Positions 17,958 to 24,491 of a stretch of 48,123 nucleotides of DNA are shown piece by piece. Source of the stretch: Bacillota bacterium (GTDB lineage Bacteria; Bacillota; Sulfobacillia; Symbiobacteriales; Symbiobacteriaceae); NCBI GenBank assembly GCA_023623185.1, contig JAMNXV010000070.1, positions 1 to 48,123 of the forward strand. The letters run 5' to 3'. Every line of letters begins with the position of its first letter. Positions within the stretch are counted from its first letter, which is position 1. A program made the position numbers and the translations under genes. The notes below the pieces were generated by a model. That model was given only the letters and a program-made list of their open reading frames with translations, was not told the origin of the DNA and did no database searches.

Positions 17958-18049
17958 ATCCGCCCGTCCTGCCGACAACCTTGCGACGGGCGCCGTGCGG
18001 CGCAACGTCGCAAGTTGTGCCATCCGCTCAGACGAGAGGAGGTGACAAC

Positions 18050-18196
18050 GTGGAAGGCCGGGAGCAGTTGACCAGCAAGCAGCACCTGAACGACCTGAGC
18101 CTCGAAGCGCTGGAGGCCATGCTGGCTGAGGAGATGGAAGAGCAGGACCTCTTCGGCTGCGGCATCAATTACTTCTGTCGCACCAACAAGGACTAG
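18050..18196 (+). CDS. RiPP precursor A, 48 residues
   Basis: A GTG start follows AGAGGAGGTGACAAC. The leader (about residues 1-35) contains LSLEALEAMLAEEMEEQ, a strongly acidic helix. The core reads DLFG, then CGINYFC, then RTNKD. It has two Cys separated by five residues. The leader is nearly identical to that of precursor B at DNA and protein level, while the core has diverged. The third precursor at 20666 keeps the same spacing between LAEE, Gln, Leu and the two Cys. Substrate of the adjacent radical SAM-SPASM enzyme is the natural inference; the exact link and cleavage site are unknown. Cleavage near the Leu-Phe-Gly before the first Cys is possible. Confidence 0.85.
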   Translation: MEGREQLTSKQHLNDLSLEALEAMLAEEMEEQDLFGCGINYFCRTNKD

Positions 18197-18355
18197 GCGA
18201 CCGCAGCCGCGCGCTTCGACGCACACGGAAGGGGGGGTGACAACATGGAGGGTCGGGTGCACTCGACCAACAAACAGCAGCTGAACAACCTCAGCCTGGA
18301 GGCGCTGGAGGCCATGCTGGCTGAGGAGATGGAAGAGCAGGACCTCTTCGGCTGC
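18107..18355 (+). repeat. Tandem leader duplication in precursors A and B
   Basis: An exact 54-base match, 18107-18160 and 18302-18355, starts at GCGCTGGAGGCC and runs to the first core Cys codon. Similarity continues back to the ribosome-binding site (GGTGACAAC in both) but drops sharply in the core codons after the Cys. Confidence 0.9.
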
Positions 18356-18397
18356 TTTATCAACTACTACTGCGACGACAACACCGGCAAGCGCTGA
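18245..18397 (+). CDS. RiPP precursor B, 50 residues
   Basis: ATG start after GGAAGGGGGGGTGACAAC. It is a tandem copy of precursor A with a period of 195 bases. The leader block LSLEALEAMLAEEMEEQ is identical. The core is DLFG, CFINYYC, then DDNTGKR. Compared with A the first core residue changes Gly to Phe and the aromatic pair Tyr-Phe becomes Tyr-Tyr; Cys, Ile and Asn are kept. The tail switches from basic to acidic-then-basic. The pattern of conserved leader and varied core is what precursor families show. Confidence 0.85.
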   Translation: MEGRVHSTNKQQLNNLSLEALEAMLAEEMEEQDLFGCFINYYCDDNTGKR

Positions 18398-18473
18398 CCG
18401 CAGCCGGAGCGACGGGCTTGCGGCGGCCCCTGGCACGCCGCAAGTCCGCCGCTCCCGCAAAGGGGGGAGGTCC

Positions 18474-19706
18474 ATGGAACGGCCGGCCCTGACACGGGGT
18501 GTCACCCTGCAGCAGCTCGATCACCAGGGCTTGCCTGCCTACCGGCTGGTGAGCCCTGCCGGCCGGGAGTGGCTGGTCAGGCCCCTTCTCTACCACGTCG
18601 CCGTCCACGCGGACGGCACCCGCACGCCGGCCGAGCTCGCGCGCCTCGCCGCCGAGGCCATGCATTCTCCCGTGACCACGGAAGCGGCCGAGAAGGTCAT
18701 TCGGTGGCTGGCCGCCCATGGGCTCATCGAGGGGGTCGCGGCCTCAGAGATGCCCGAGCCTCCACTCGGCCGCGGATTCGGCCAGGCTCGCCTGCCGCTG
18801 TTCAGCGGCCCCGCACTCGCCGCCGCGGCGACCCGGCTGACCTTCCTCTTCCGGCGGAGGTGGGTGGTCCCGCTGCTGCTTCTCTCCGCCGCGGTGCGCC
18901 TGGCGCCGTACGGAGCCATCCGCCACATGGGGCTCCTCGAGCTCATCCACAACCCGTGGTCGGTGGTCACCCCCATGCAGGTGGCCGTGCTGGGATCGCT
19001 CGCGTTCGCCGTCGGGCTCCTGCACGAGCTGGGCCACGCATCGGCGGCGCACGCGGTGCGCATGCACGCGCGCGAGATCGGCGTTGGCCTGCATATCATC
19101 TACCCGATTTGCTACACGAAAGTTGACAACATATGGGCAGGCAGCCGTCAGCAGCGCTTCGTCATCAGCGCAGGCGGCATCTACTTTCAGTTCCTGGCCG
19201 GCACTCTCATGTGGGGCTTTTACTTGTTGAAACCGAGCATTCCGGCGGCCCTGCTCGCACTGGGCAATGACCTGTCGGTCGCCTACAACTTCCAGCCCTT
19301 CCTCCGTTTCGACGGCTACTGGATGCTGTCACACCTCTTCGGCATCGTCAACCTGGCCAGGCGCGGCTGGGGGCAGTTGGTGGAGTGGATCACCCTGGGC
19401 CGGGTGTGCGACAGCTTCCTCCGCGCATACGGCCCCGTGCAGCGCCTGGTCGTCGCCGCCTACGGGCTGGCCAACGCGGCGTTCATCGCCGCCTTCACCT
19501 GGGGCCTGATTCGCTGGTCGGGCCTCCTCCTCAACACACTGCCGCGGAATGTGGCACGGGCGATGACCGAAGGATTCACCGGTGAAGACGCCGGGGCGCT
19601 GTTCCAGGCCGTGATCTGGTCGGTGCTGATGGTAAACGTCGGCCGCCGGCTGTACAGGTGGCTGAGGCCGATGCTGCGAAGGCAGGTGGCGCGCCATGTG
19701 GCGTGA
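18474..19706 (+). CDS. PqqD-M50 peptide zinc metalloprotease
   Basis: 410 residues, ATG behind GGGGGGAGGTCC. Residues about 5-90 form a PqqD-like recognition domain (YRLVSPAGREWLVRPLLYHV, RWLAAHGLIEG). A membrane protease follows with about seven hydrophobic segments. The zinc motif is HELGH at 184-188 and the third ligand is Asp280 in the motif FLRFDGYWMLS. This is the architecture annotated as putative peptide zinc metalloprotease in RiPP loci, for example beside epipeptide-type systems. It probably removes the leader or cuts the modified peptide at the membrane. The recognition domain suggests direct binding of the operon-2 leaders. Codons near residues 205-225 are A+T-rich compared with the rest. 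Confidence 0.88.
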   Translation: MERPALTRGVTLQQLDHQGLPAYRLVSPAGREWLVRPLLYHVAVHADGTRTPAELARLAAEAMHSPVTTEAAEKVIRWLAAHGLIEGVAASEMPEPPLGRGFGQARLPLFSGPALAAAATRLTFLFRRRWVVPLLLLSAAVRLAPYGAIRHMGLLELIHNPWSVVTPMQVAVLGSLAFAVGLLHELGHASAAHAVRMHAREIGVGLHIIYPICYTKVDNIWAGSRQQRFVISAGGIYFQFLAGTLMWGFYLLKPSIPAALLALGNDLSVAYNFQPFLRFDGYWMLSHLFGIVNLARRGWGQLVEWITLGRVCDSFLRAYGPVQRLVVAAYGLANAAFIAAFTWGLIRWSGLLLNTLPRNVARAMTEGFTGEDAGALFQAVIWSVLMVNVGRRLYRWLRPMLRRQVARHVA

Positions 19707-20637
19707 GTGGTTGGAACCCGCGGGGCTCACCCGGGAGCCCGACATCGTGGAGCGCCGGTACCGGGAGGAGGTCCTGGGCGAACTCCGGGCGATGGGGATC
19801 GGCCCGGACCTGGTGCCCAACGCCGGCCCCACCGAGGGCGGCTACATGCTCTACCCCTACCTGTTCCACGGCTGCTTCCCCGAGGTCGATCTGACAGCCT
19901 TCCGGGAGCTGGGCATCATCGCCCGCATCTACCTCTCCCAGGTCATCCTCGTTGACCAGCTGCTCGACGGCGACGTGGCGGCGCGCCGCGAGCACTGGCT
20001 GGCTGCCCAGTGGCTGCTGCAGGAGGCGAACCGCCGGCTTCAGCGCCTCTTCCCGCCGGACTCGCCGTTCTGGGCCGACCACACCGCGATCTGGCGGAGC
20101 TACTACGCCGCCATGGCCCGGGAGCGCCGCCACACCGGCCGCCCCATCCCGTATCCCCGGGAGGAGTTCTTCCAGATCACGGCCGGCATCTTCGCCCCCG
20201 CGAAGCTGATCACCTCCGCCCTGGCGACCCTGGCGGGGCAGCGGGCGCTGCTGGCCGCCCTCCACGAGGCGCAGGACCTGTTCGCCGTCATCGACCAGAT
20301 GGTCGACGACCTCGATGACTGGCGGGTCGACCTGCGGAACCGGCGGTACAGCCACTTCCTCACCGGCGCGCTGGAGCGGTGTGCCGCCAGAGACCCTGAG
20401 GCGGTCACGGAACAGGAAGTGGCCGAAGTCATCTTCATGCAGGGGTACTACGAGGCGTTTGCAGCGTTCGGCACGCAGCTCGTTGAAGCGCTGGTTGACC
20501 GAGCGGCTCGCCTGGGCGCACCGGGCTGGAGCTGGGCGGTCTCCGCGCTGGGCAACAAACTGACGGGCCGCCTCGCGGCGATGCGCAGGGTGCGCCGGCG
20601 CCTGCAGGAAGCCGGCCTCGCCGCGGGGAGCGTGTGA
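19696..20637 (+). CDS. Class 1 isoprenoid-synthase-fold protein (ComQ-like prenyltransferase candidate)
   Basis: 313 residues, overlapping the protease gene by 11 bases. The chain is almost all helical. Two Asp-rich segments sit where trans-isoprenyl synthases bind Mg-pyrophosphate: VDQLLD (D87, D91) and a second rich motif DDLDD at 204-208 continuing to Asp212 and RNRRYSHFL. The second motif resembles those in squalene/phytoene-synthase-like and ComQ-like enzymes. ComQ of Bacillus uses this fold to prenylate the ComX peptide. Being enclosed between a leader protease and a precursor gene, a role in peptide prenylation is the best inference. A terpene synthase or polyprenyl synthase is the alternative. 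Confidence 0.7.
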   Translation: MWREWLEPAGLTREPDIVERRYREEVLGELRAMGIGPDLVPNAGPTEGGYMLYPYLFHGCFPEVDLTAFRELGIIARIYLSQVILVDQLLDGDVAARREHWLAAQWLLQEANRRLQRLFPPDSPFWADHTAIWRSYYAAMARERRHTGRPIPYPREEFFQITAGIFAPAKLITSALATLAGQRALLAALHEAQDLFAVIDQMVDDLDDWRVDLRNRRYSHFLTGALERCAARDPEAVTEQEVAEVIFMQGYYEAFAAFGTQLVEALVDRAARLGAPGWSWAVSALGNKLTGRLAAMRRVRRRLQEAGLAAGSV

Positions 20638-20665
20638 AGAGCCCCGGTTGAAGGAGGAGAGCAGA

Positions 20666-20911
20666 TTGTCGCTGCGTCCGGTTACCCGAAAGATCCTTCC
20701 GGTCAGCGAACCGTGGGATCCGGACCTGCTGGCCGAGGAGCTTGAAGGCCAGGTGCTCTACCACTGTACGATCAACTTCTGCTGTACCATCAACGAGGGC
20801 GAGAACTCGATCCCCTGCGACGAGCGGGCCGTGGCGCTGCCGGTGGCCGGCGTAGCCGCTGCGGCCGGCGCGATTTACTATTTCCGCCGCAGACGGACGC
20901 CAAAGCGATAG
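20666..20911 (+). CDS. RiPP precursor C, 81 residues, with membrane-anchor tail
   Basis: TTG start with AAGGAGGAG six bases upstream (an in-frame TTG at 20648 is less likely). The middle carries LLAEELEGQVLYHC, which aligns residue by residue with MLAEEMEEQDLFGC of precursors A and B. The core reads CTINFCC, then TINEGENSIPC, so the C-x-I-N-[FY]-x-C motif is present, with a repeated CTIN and a fourth Cys. Unlike A and B it continues with ALPVAG, a hydrophobic helix of about 14 residues and the tail RRRRTPKR, a tripartite arrangement like a cell-surface anchor. It lies 28 bases after the prenyltransferase-like gene. Confidence 0.78.
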   Translation: MSLRPVTRKILPVSEPWDPDLLAEELEGQVLYHCTINFCCTINEGENSIPCDERAVALPVAGVAAAAGAIYYFRRRRTPKR

Positions 20912-20924
20912 GAGGAGTACGACC

Positions 20925-22043
20925 GTGCCCCAGCCTTTCTCCATACGCCACTACTTCCTCCGCCACAAGCGGAAAAGCCTCGCCTTAATGGCGGGTCTGA
21001 TCCTCTCCATGCTGGTGATCGCCTTCGTGGCCGGCATGATCAGCAGCGTCGATGAAAACGTGCGGCTCGCCCAGTCCTTCAGTTCCCGCTTCTCGGTGGT
21101 CGACGCCCTCACGCCGGAAGGGATACCGGAAGAGAAGGTCGAGGCCATGCGATCGCACCCGGACGTCACCGCGGTCTATCCCGTGAGCCAGCTGACGATC
21201 CAGGCGCCGCTCCTGGTCGGCACGACCAGCGTCCCGCTCTTCACGCTGGACGCCGGCGACCTGGCGGAGTTTGCCGGCGACCTGAACGTGACCGTGCTGG
21301 AGGGGCGGCTGCCCGCCGCGGCGGGTGAGATCGCCGTCTCCCGCCAGATGGCCGTCGGCAAGGGGTGGCAGGTGGGCGACGTCGTGGGCAGCGAGGTGAA
21401 CGAGGGCCAGTCGCCACGGGGGCGCTTCGAGATGGTCGGGCTGCTGGGGGATGACCCCTACATCGCCCTGGCGACGACGTACCGCGAGGGCGACGGCGTT
21501 CCCGGCTATGCGGTGTTTGCCAGGCCGGACCGGCGGGCAGAGGTGGACGCCTGGCTGGAGAGCGCGATCGCCGTGGAGAACAAGATCGGCGCGCTGACGA
21601 AGCGGTCGCTCGACGAGACGCTGCAGGACGAGATGGGGGCGTTCAGCCTGATCCTCGCCCTGCTGACCGCCATCGTCACCATCACCAACACGGTGGTGAC
21701 GACGCTCCTGGCGTACATCTTCATCTCGCAGCGCCGGCCAGAGTTCGCCCTATACCTGGCCCTGGGCCAGCCGCTCGGGCGGGTGATTCTGCGCGCCCTT
21801 ACCGAGACCTCGGCCGTGCTCTTCCTGGGCTGGGCCTTCGGCATGGCCTGCACGACGGGCCTCTTCTGGTGGGTCAAGCAGTCGTTCTTTGACCCGCGGG
21901 GCCTGGCCTTCACCGTCTTCAACCCGACCATCGTGCTGCACACACTCCCCAGCCCGGTGATGATCACGCTGGTGTTGGCAATCGTGCTGACGCTCATGCT
22001 GTCCCGGCTGGACTACATCTCCGTGATTGAGGGGCGGAACTGA
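20925..22043 (+). CDS. MacB/FtsX-like ABC transporter permease
   Basis: 372 residues, GTG start after GGAGGAGTACGACC. One N-terminal membrane helix (about 18-40), an extracytoplasmic domain of about 190 residues and three C-terminal helices, the FtsX/MacB topology. The conserved FtsX stretch SQRRPEFALYLALGQPLGRVI lies between helices 2 and 3. With the ATPase at 22045 it forms a MacB-like mechanotransmission transporter, used for peptide export, self-protection or release of membrane-bound substrates. It is 13 bases after precursor C. Confidence 0.88.
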   Translation: MPQPFSIRHYFLRHKRKSLALMAGLILSMLVIAFVAGMISSVDENVRLAQSFSSRFSVVDALTPEGIPEEKVEAMRSHPDVTAVYPVSQLTIQAPLLVGTTSVPLFTLDAGDLAEFAGDLNVTVLEGRLPAAAGEIAVSRQMAVGKGWQVGDVVGSEVNEGQSPRGRFEMVGLLGDDPYIALATTYREGDGVPGYAVFARPDRRAEVDAWLESAIAVENKIGALTKRSLDETLQDEMGAFSLILALLTAIVTITNTVVTTLLAYIFISQRRPEFALYLALGQPLGRVILRALTETSAVLFLGWAFGMACTTGLFWWVKQSFFDPRGLAFTVFNPTIVLHTLPSPVMITLVLAIVLTLMLSRLDYISVIEGRN

Positions 22044-22044
22044 G

Positions 22045-22713
22045 ATGCTCGAAGCGAAGAACCTGGTCTATGAGTACAAGGACGGCTCGCAGCGGCTGCG
22101 GGTGCTGGACGGGGTCTCGCTCAGCCTGCAGGCGGGGAAGAGCCTGTGCATCGTCGGCCCGTCGGGCTCGGGGAAGTCCACCCTGCTCTACCTGCTCGCC
22201 GGACTGCGGGTGCCGGCCAGCGGCAGCGTCCTCTTCCGCGGCCGGCCCCTGGAGGCGATGAGCAGCAAGGAGCGGGCCCGGCTGCGTGCCCGGGACTTCG
22301 GGTTCGTCTTCCAGCAGCACTTCCTGGTCAAGCATCTCACCGTCATGGAGAACATCTTCGTCTCCGCCCACAAGCCCAACCGCGACACGCTGGCCTATGC
22401 CCGGCACCTGGTGGAGCGGCTGGGACTCGGGGGGCTGGAACACCGCTTCCCGGCGGAGCTCTCGGGCGGGCAGCGCCAGCGGGTCGCCCTGGCCCGTGCC
22501 CTGGTCAACCGCCCGGCCATCCTCTTTGCCGATGAGCCCACCGCTTCGCTGGACCCCGACTCCAGCGCGAACCTCATGCAGCTGCTGCGGGAAGTGCGGG
22601 GCGAGACGGCCCTGATCATGGTCACCCACGACACACGCCTCCTGGACCAGTTCGACCGCACGGTCGAGCTGATCGATGGGAAGCTGCGCCAGGTGGCCAA
22701 GCGGGTCAGCTAG
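22045..22713 (+). CDS. MacB/LolD-like ABC transporter ATP-binding protein
   Basis: 222 residues from ATG, one base after the permease stop. Walker A GPSGSGKST, Q-loop VFQQHFL, signature LSGGQRQR, Walker B ILFADEPTASLDP and His in MVTHD. It is the ATPase partner of the permease before it and the last gene of RiPP operon 2. Confidence 0.92.
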   Translation: MLEAKNLVYEYKDGSQRLRVLDGVSLSLQAGKSLCIVGPSGSGKSTLLYLLAGLRVPASGSVLFRGRPLEAMSSKERARLRARDFGFVFQQHFLVKHLTVMENIFVSAHKPNRDTLAYARHLVERLGLGGLEHRFPAELSGGQRQRVALARALVNRPAILFADEPTASLDPDSSANLMQLLREVRGETALIMVTHDTRLLDQFDRTVELIDGKLRQVAKRVS

Positions 22714-22716
22714 CTC

Positions 22717-22746
22717 TTGACCCATGGCAAAACAAACGGCTACAAT
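22717..22746 (+). promoter_or_regulatory. glpD promoter
   Basis: TTGACC (22717-22722), an 18-base spacer and TACAAT (22741-22746), directly after the last RiPP gene. Confidence 0.7.
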
Positions 22747-22760
22747 ATGGTTAGAAAGCT

Positions 22761-22848
22761 CGATGGTGGAGAGAAGGAGAGCCATCGGCAGCCTGGAGGA
22801 GCCGCGCGCTCGGCGGCCCCTCCGGTTCGCCTGTGGTCTCTCCTTTTT
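22761..22848 (+). promoter_or_regulatory. glpD leader with terminator/antiterminator-like structure
   Basis: A short hairpin CGATGG/CCATCG (22761-22766 with 22782-22787) holds GGAGAGA in its loop (22768-22774). That loop can instead pair with TCTCTCC (22837-22843), which is followed by five T, a terminator-like shape enclosing a GC-rich inner hairpin (GGAGG/CCTCC). The two structures exclude each other. It may attenuate glpD, as known for the antiterminated glpD leader of Bacillus, or simply end the RiPP operon. Confidence 0.5.
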
Positions 22849-22871
22849 CCATTGTCGTGAGGGGGTGCGTC

Positions 22872-24491
22872 ATGAACCGAACTGACATGATCCAGCGCCT
22901 GGCCTCAGAGACCTTCGATCTGCTCGTGGTCGGCGGCGGCATTACCGGTGCCGGCATCGCCCGCGAGGCCGCTCTGCGGGGGCTGAAGGTCGGTCTCGTG
23001 GAGGCCAACGACTTCGCCTACGCCACCAGCAGCCGGTCCACCAAGCTCATCCACGGCGGCCTGCGCTACCTGAAGAACTTCGAGTTCCGCCTGGTGCGGG
23101 ATTCTGTGGTGGAGCGGCAGAACCTGCTCGTCATGGCCCCCCACCTGGTCAAGGCCACCACCTTCCTGTTCCCGGTCTACGAGGGCGATCCCGACCCGCT
23201 CTGGATGCTGCACATCGGGCTGACCCTCTACGACTGGTTCGCCGGCAGGAGCAACCCGATTCCGCACAGGATGCTGAAACCCGGACCGCTGCGAGAGCGG
23301 GAGCCCTGGCTGCGTGCCGACCAGCTGAAGGGCGGGGCCCTCTACGCGGACTGCCGCACCGACGACGGCCGCCTCACCCTCGAGGTGATCCAGTCCGCCG
23401 CCGGCCACGGGGCCGCGGTGGCCAACTACGTCCGCCTGACCGCGTTCCGGAAGGACGGCAGCGGCCGGATCGTCGGCGCGACGGTGCAGGACCAGCTCAC
23501 CGGCAGCACCTTCGACGTGCGGGCGTCCCGCGTGGTGGCCGCGGCCGGCCCGTGGGCCGACGCGGTGCGCCGCCTGGATGATCCCGGCGCCCCTGCCCTG
23601 CTGCGCCTCACCAAGGGAATCCACCTGGTGGTGCCCCACAGCCGGCTGCCCATTCAGCATGCGGTGGTCATGCGGGGCCGGGACGGCCGCATGATGTTCG
23701 CCGTTCCCTCCGGCAACTGCACCTACATCGGCACCACCGACACCGACCACCGCGGCGACCCCGCCGCGTTCTCCATCACCCCTGAGGACGTGGACTACGT
23801 GGTGGACGCCGCCCGCCGGCTCTTCCCGGAGACGGGGCTGACGAGCGAGGACATCATCGCCGGCTGGTCGGGCTTCCGGCCGCTCCTGAAACCTGAAAAG
23901 GAGGCGGACCCCTCGGCCGCCTCCCGCGACTACAAGCTCTTCCACAGCCCCTCCGGGCTGGTGACCGTGGGCGGCGGCAAGCTCACCGCCTTCCGCTCCA
24001 TGGCCAGCCACATCGTCGACGAGGTCTTCCCCGCCACCCGGAGCAGCGCGCATCTTGCCGCCAGCACGGCCCCGCTGCCCGGCGCGCAGGGCGGGCTGCC
24101 TGACGAGCAACTGAAGGGCCGGCTGGCCGCGGAGATCGGCGGGGCCGGCGACCTGGTGGACCTGCTGGCCGACCGGTACGGGGCCGCCCTGGCCCAGGTG
24201 GCCGCCGAGGCCCGCAGCATCGCGTCTCCCGACCCGGAACTGCGCTGGCGCCTGGCCCAGGCCCGCCACGCGGTGAAGGCCGAGATGGCCGTACACCTGC
24301 TCGACGTCGTGCGGCGGCGCACCGACCTCATGCTCTTCACGAAGCACAACGGGCGCCCCTACCTGCCGGCCCTGGCCGACGAGATGGGCGCCCTGCTGGG
24401 GTGGACGGAGGAGCGGAAACAGGCGGAGATCGCCGCCGCCGAGCGGGAGATGGATGCCATGTTCGCCTGGAAGCAGGTCAGCGCTCGATGA
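22872..24491 (+). CDS. glpD: Aerobic glycerol-3-phosphate dehydrogenase GlpD
   Basis: 539 residues from ATG behind GAGGGGGTGCGTC. The N-terminal FAD-binding motif reads VVGGGITGAGIAREAALRG, followed by the GlpD signature SSRSTKLIHGGLRYL. Further family motifs are YIGTTDTDH and GWSGFRPLL, and a C-terminal DAO_C helical domain completes the protein. It oxidises glycerol-3-phosphate to dihydroxyacetone phosphate at the membrane and passes electrons to quinone. It stands alone. Its end overlaps the convergent RNase E/G gene by 14 bases. Confidence 0.95.
   Translation: MNRTDMIQRLASETFDLLVVGGGITGAGIAREAALRGLKVGLVEANDFAYATSSRSTKLIHGGLRYLKNFEFRLVRDSVVERQNLLVMAPHLVKATTFLFPVYEGDPDPLWMLHIGLTLYDWFAGRSNPIPHRMLKPGPLREREPWLRADQLKGGALYADCRTDDGRLTLEVIQSAAGHGAAVANYVRLTAFRKDGSGRIVGATVQDQLTGSTFDVRASRVVAAAGPWADAVRRLDDPGAPALLRLTKGIHLVVPHSRLPIQHAVVMRGRDGRMMFAVPSGNCTYIGTTDTDHRGDPAAFSITPEDVDYVVDAARRLFPETGLTSEDIIAGWSGFRPLLKPEKEADPSAASRDYKLFHSPSGLVTVGGGKLTAFRSMASHIVDEVFPATRSSAHLAASTAPLPGAQGGLPDEQLKGRLAAEIGGAGDLVDLLADRYGAALAQVAAEARSIASPDPELRWRLAQARHAVKAEMAVHLLDVVRRRTDLMLFTKHNGRPYLPALADEMGALLGWTEERKQAEIAAAEREMDAMFAWKQVSAR

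Noticed and set aside
20851-20911. LPVAG in precursor C as a proven sortase signal
   Set aside because: It departs from LPxTG and no sortase is encoded in the window; kept only as a hypothesis.
22741-22860. T-box or known riboswitch before glpD
   Set aside because: No T-box sequence or recognised riboswitch core was found; only mutually exclusive helices are supported.
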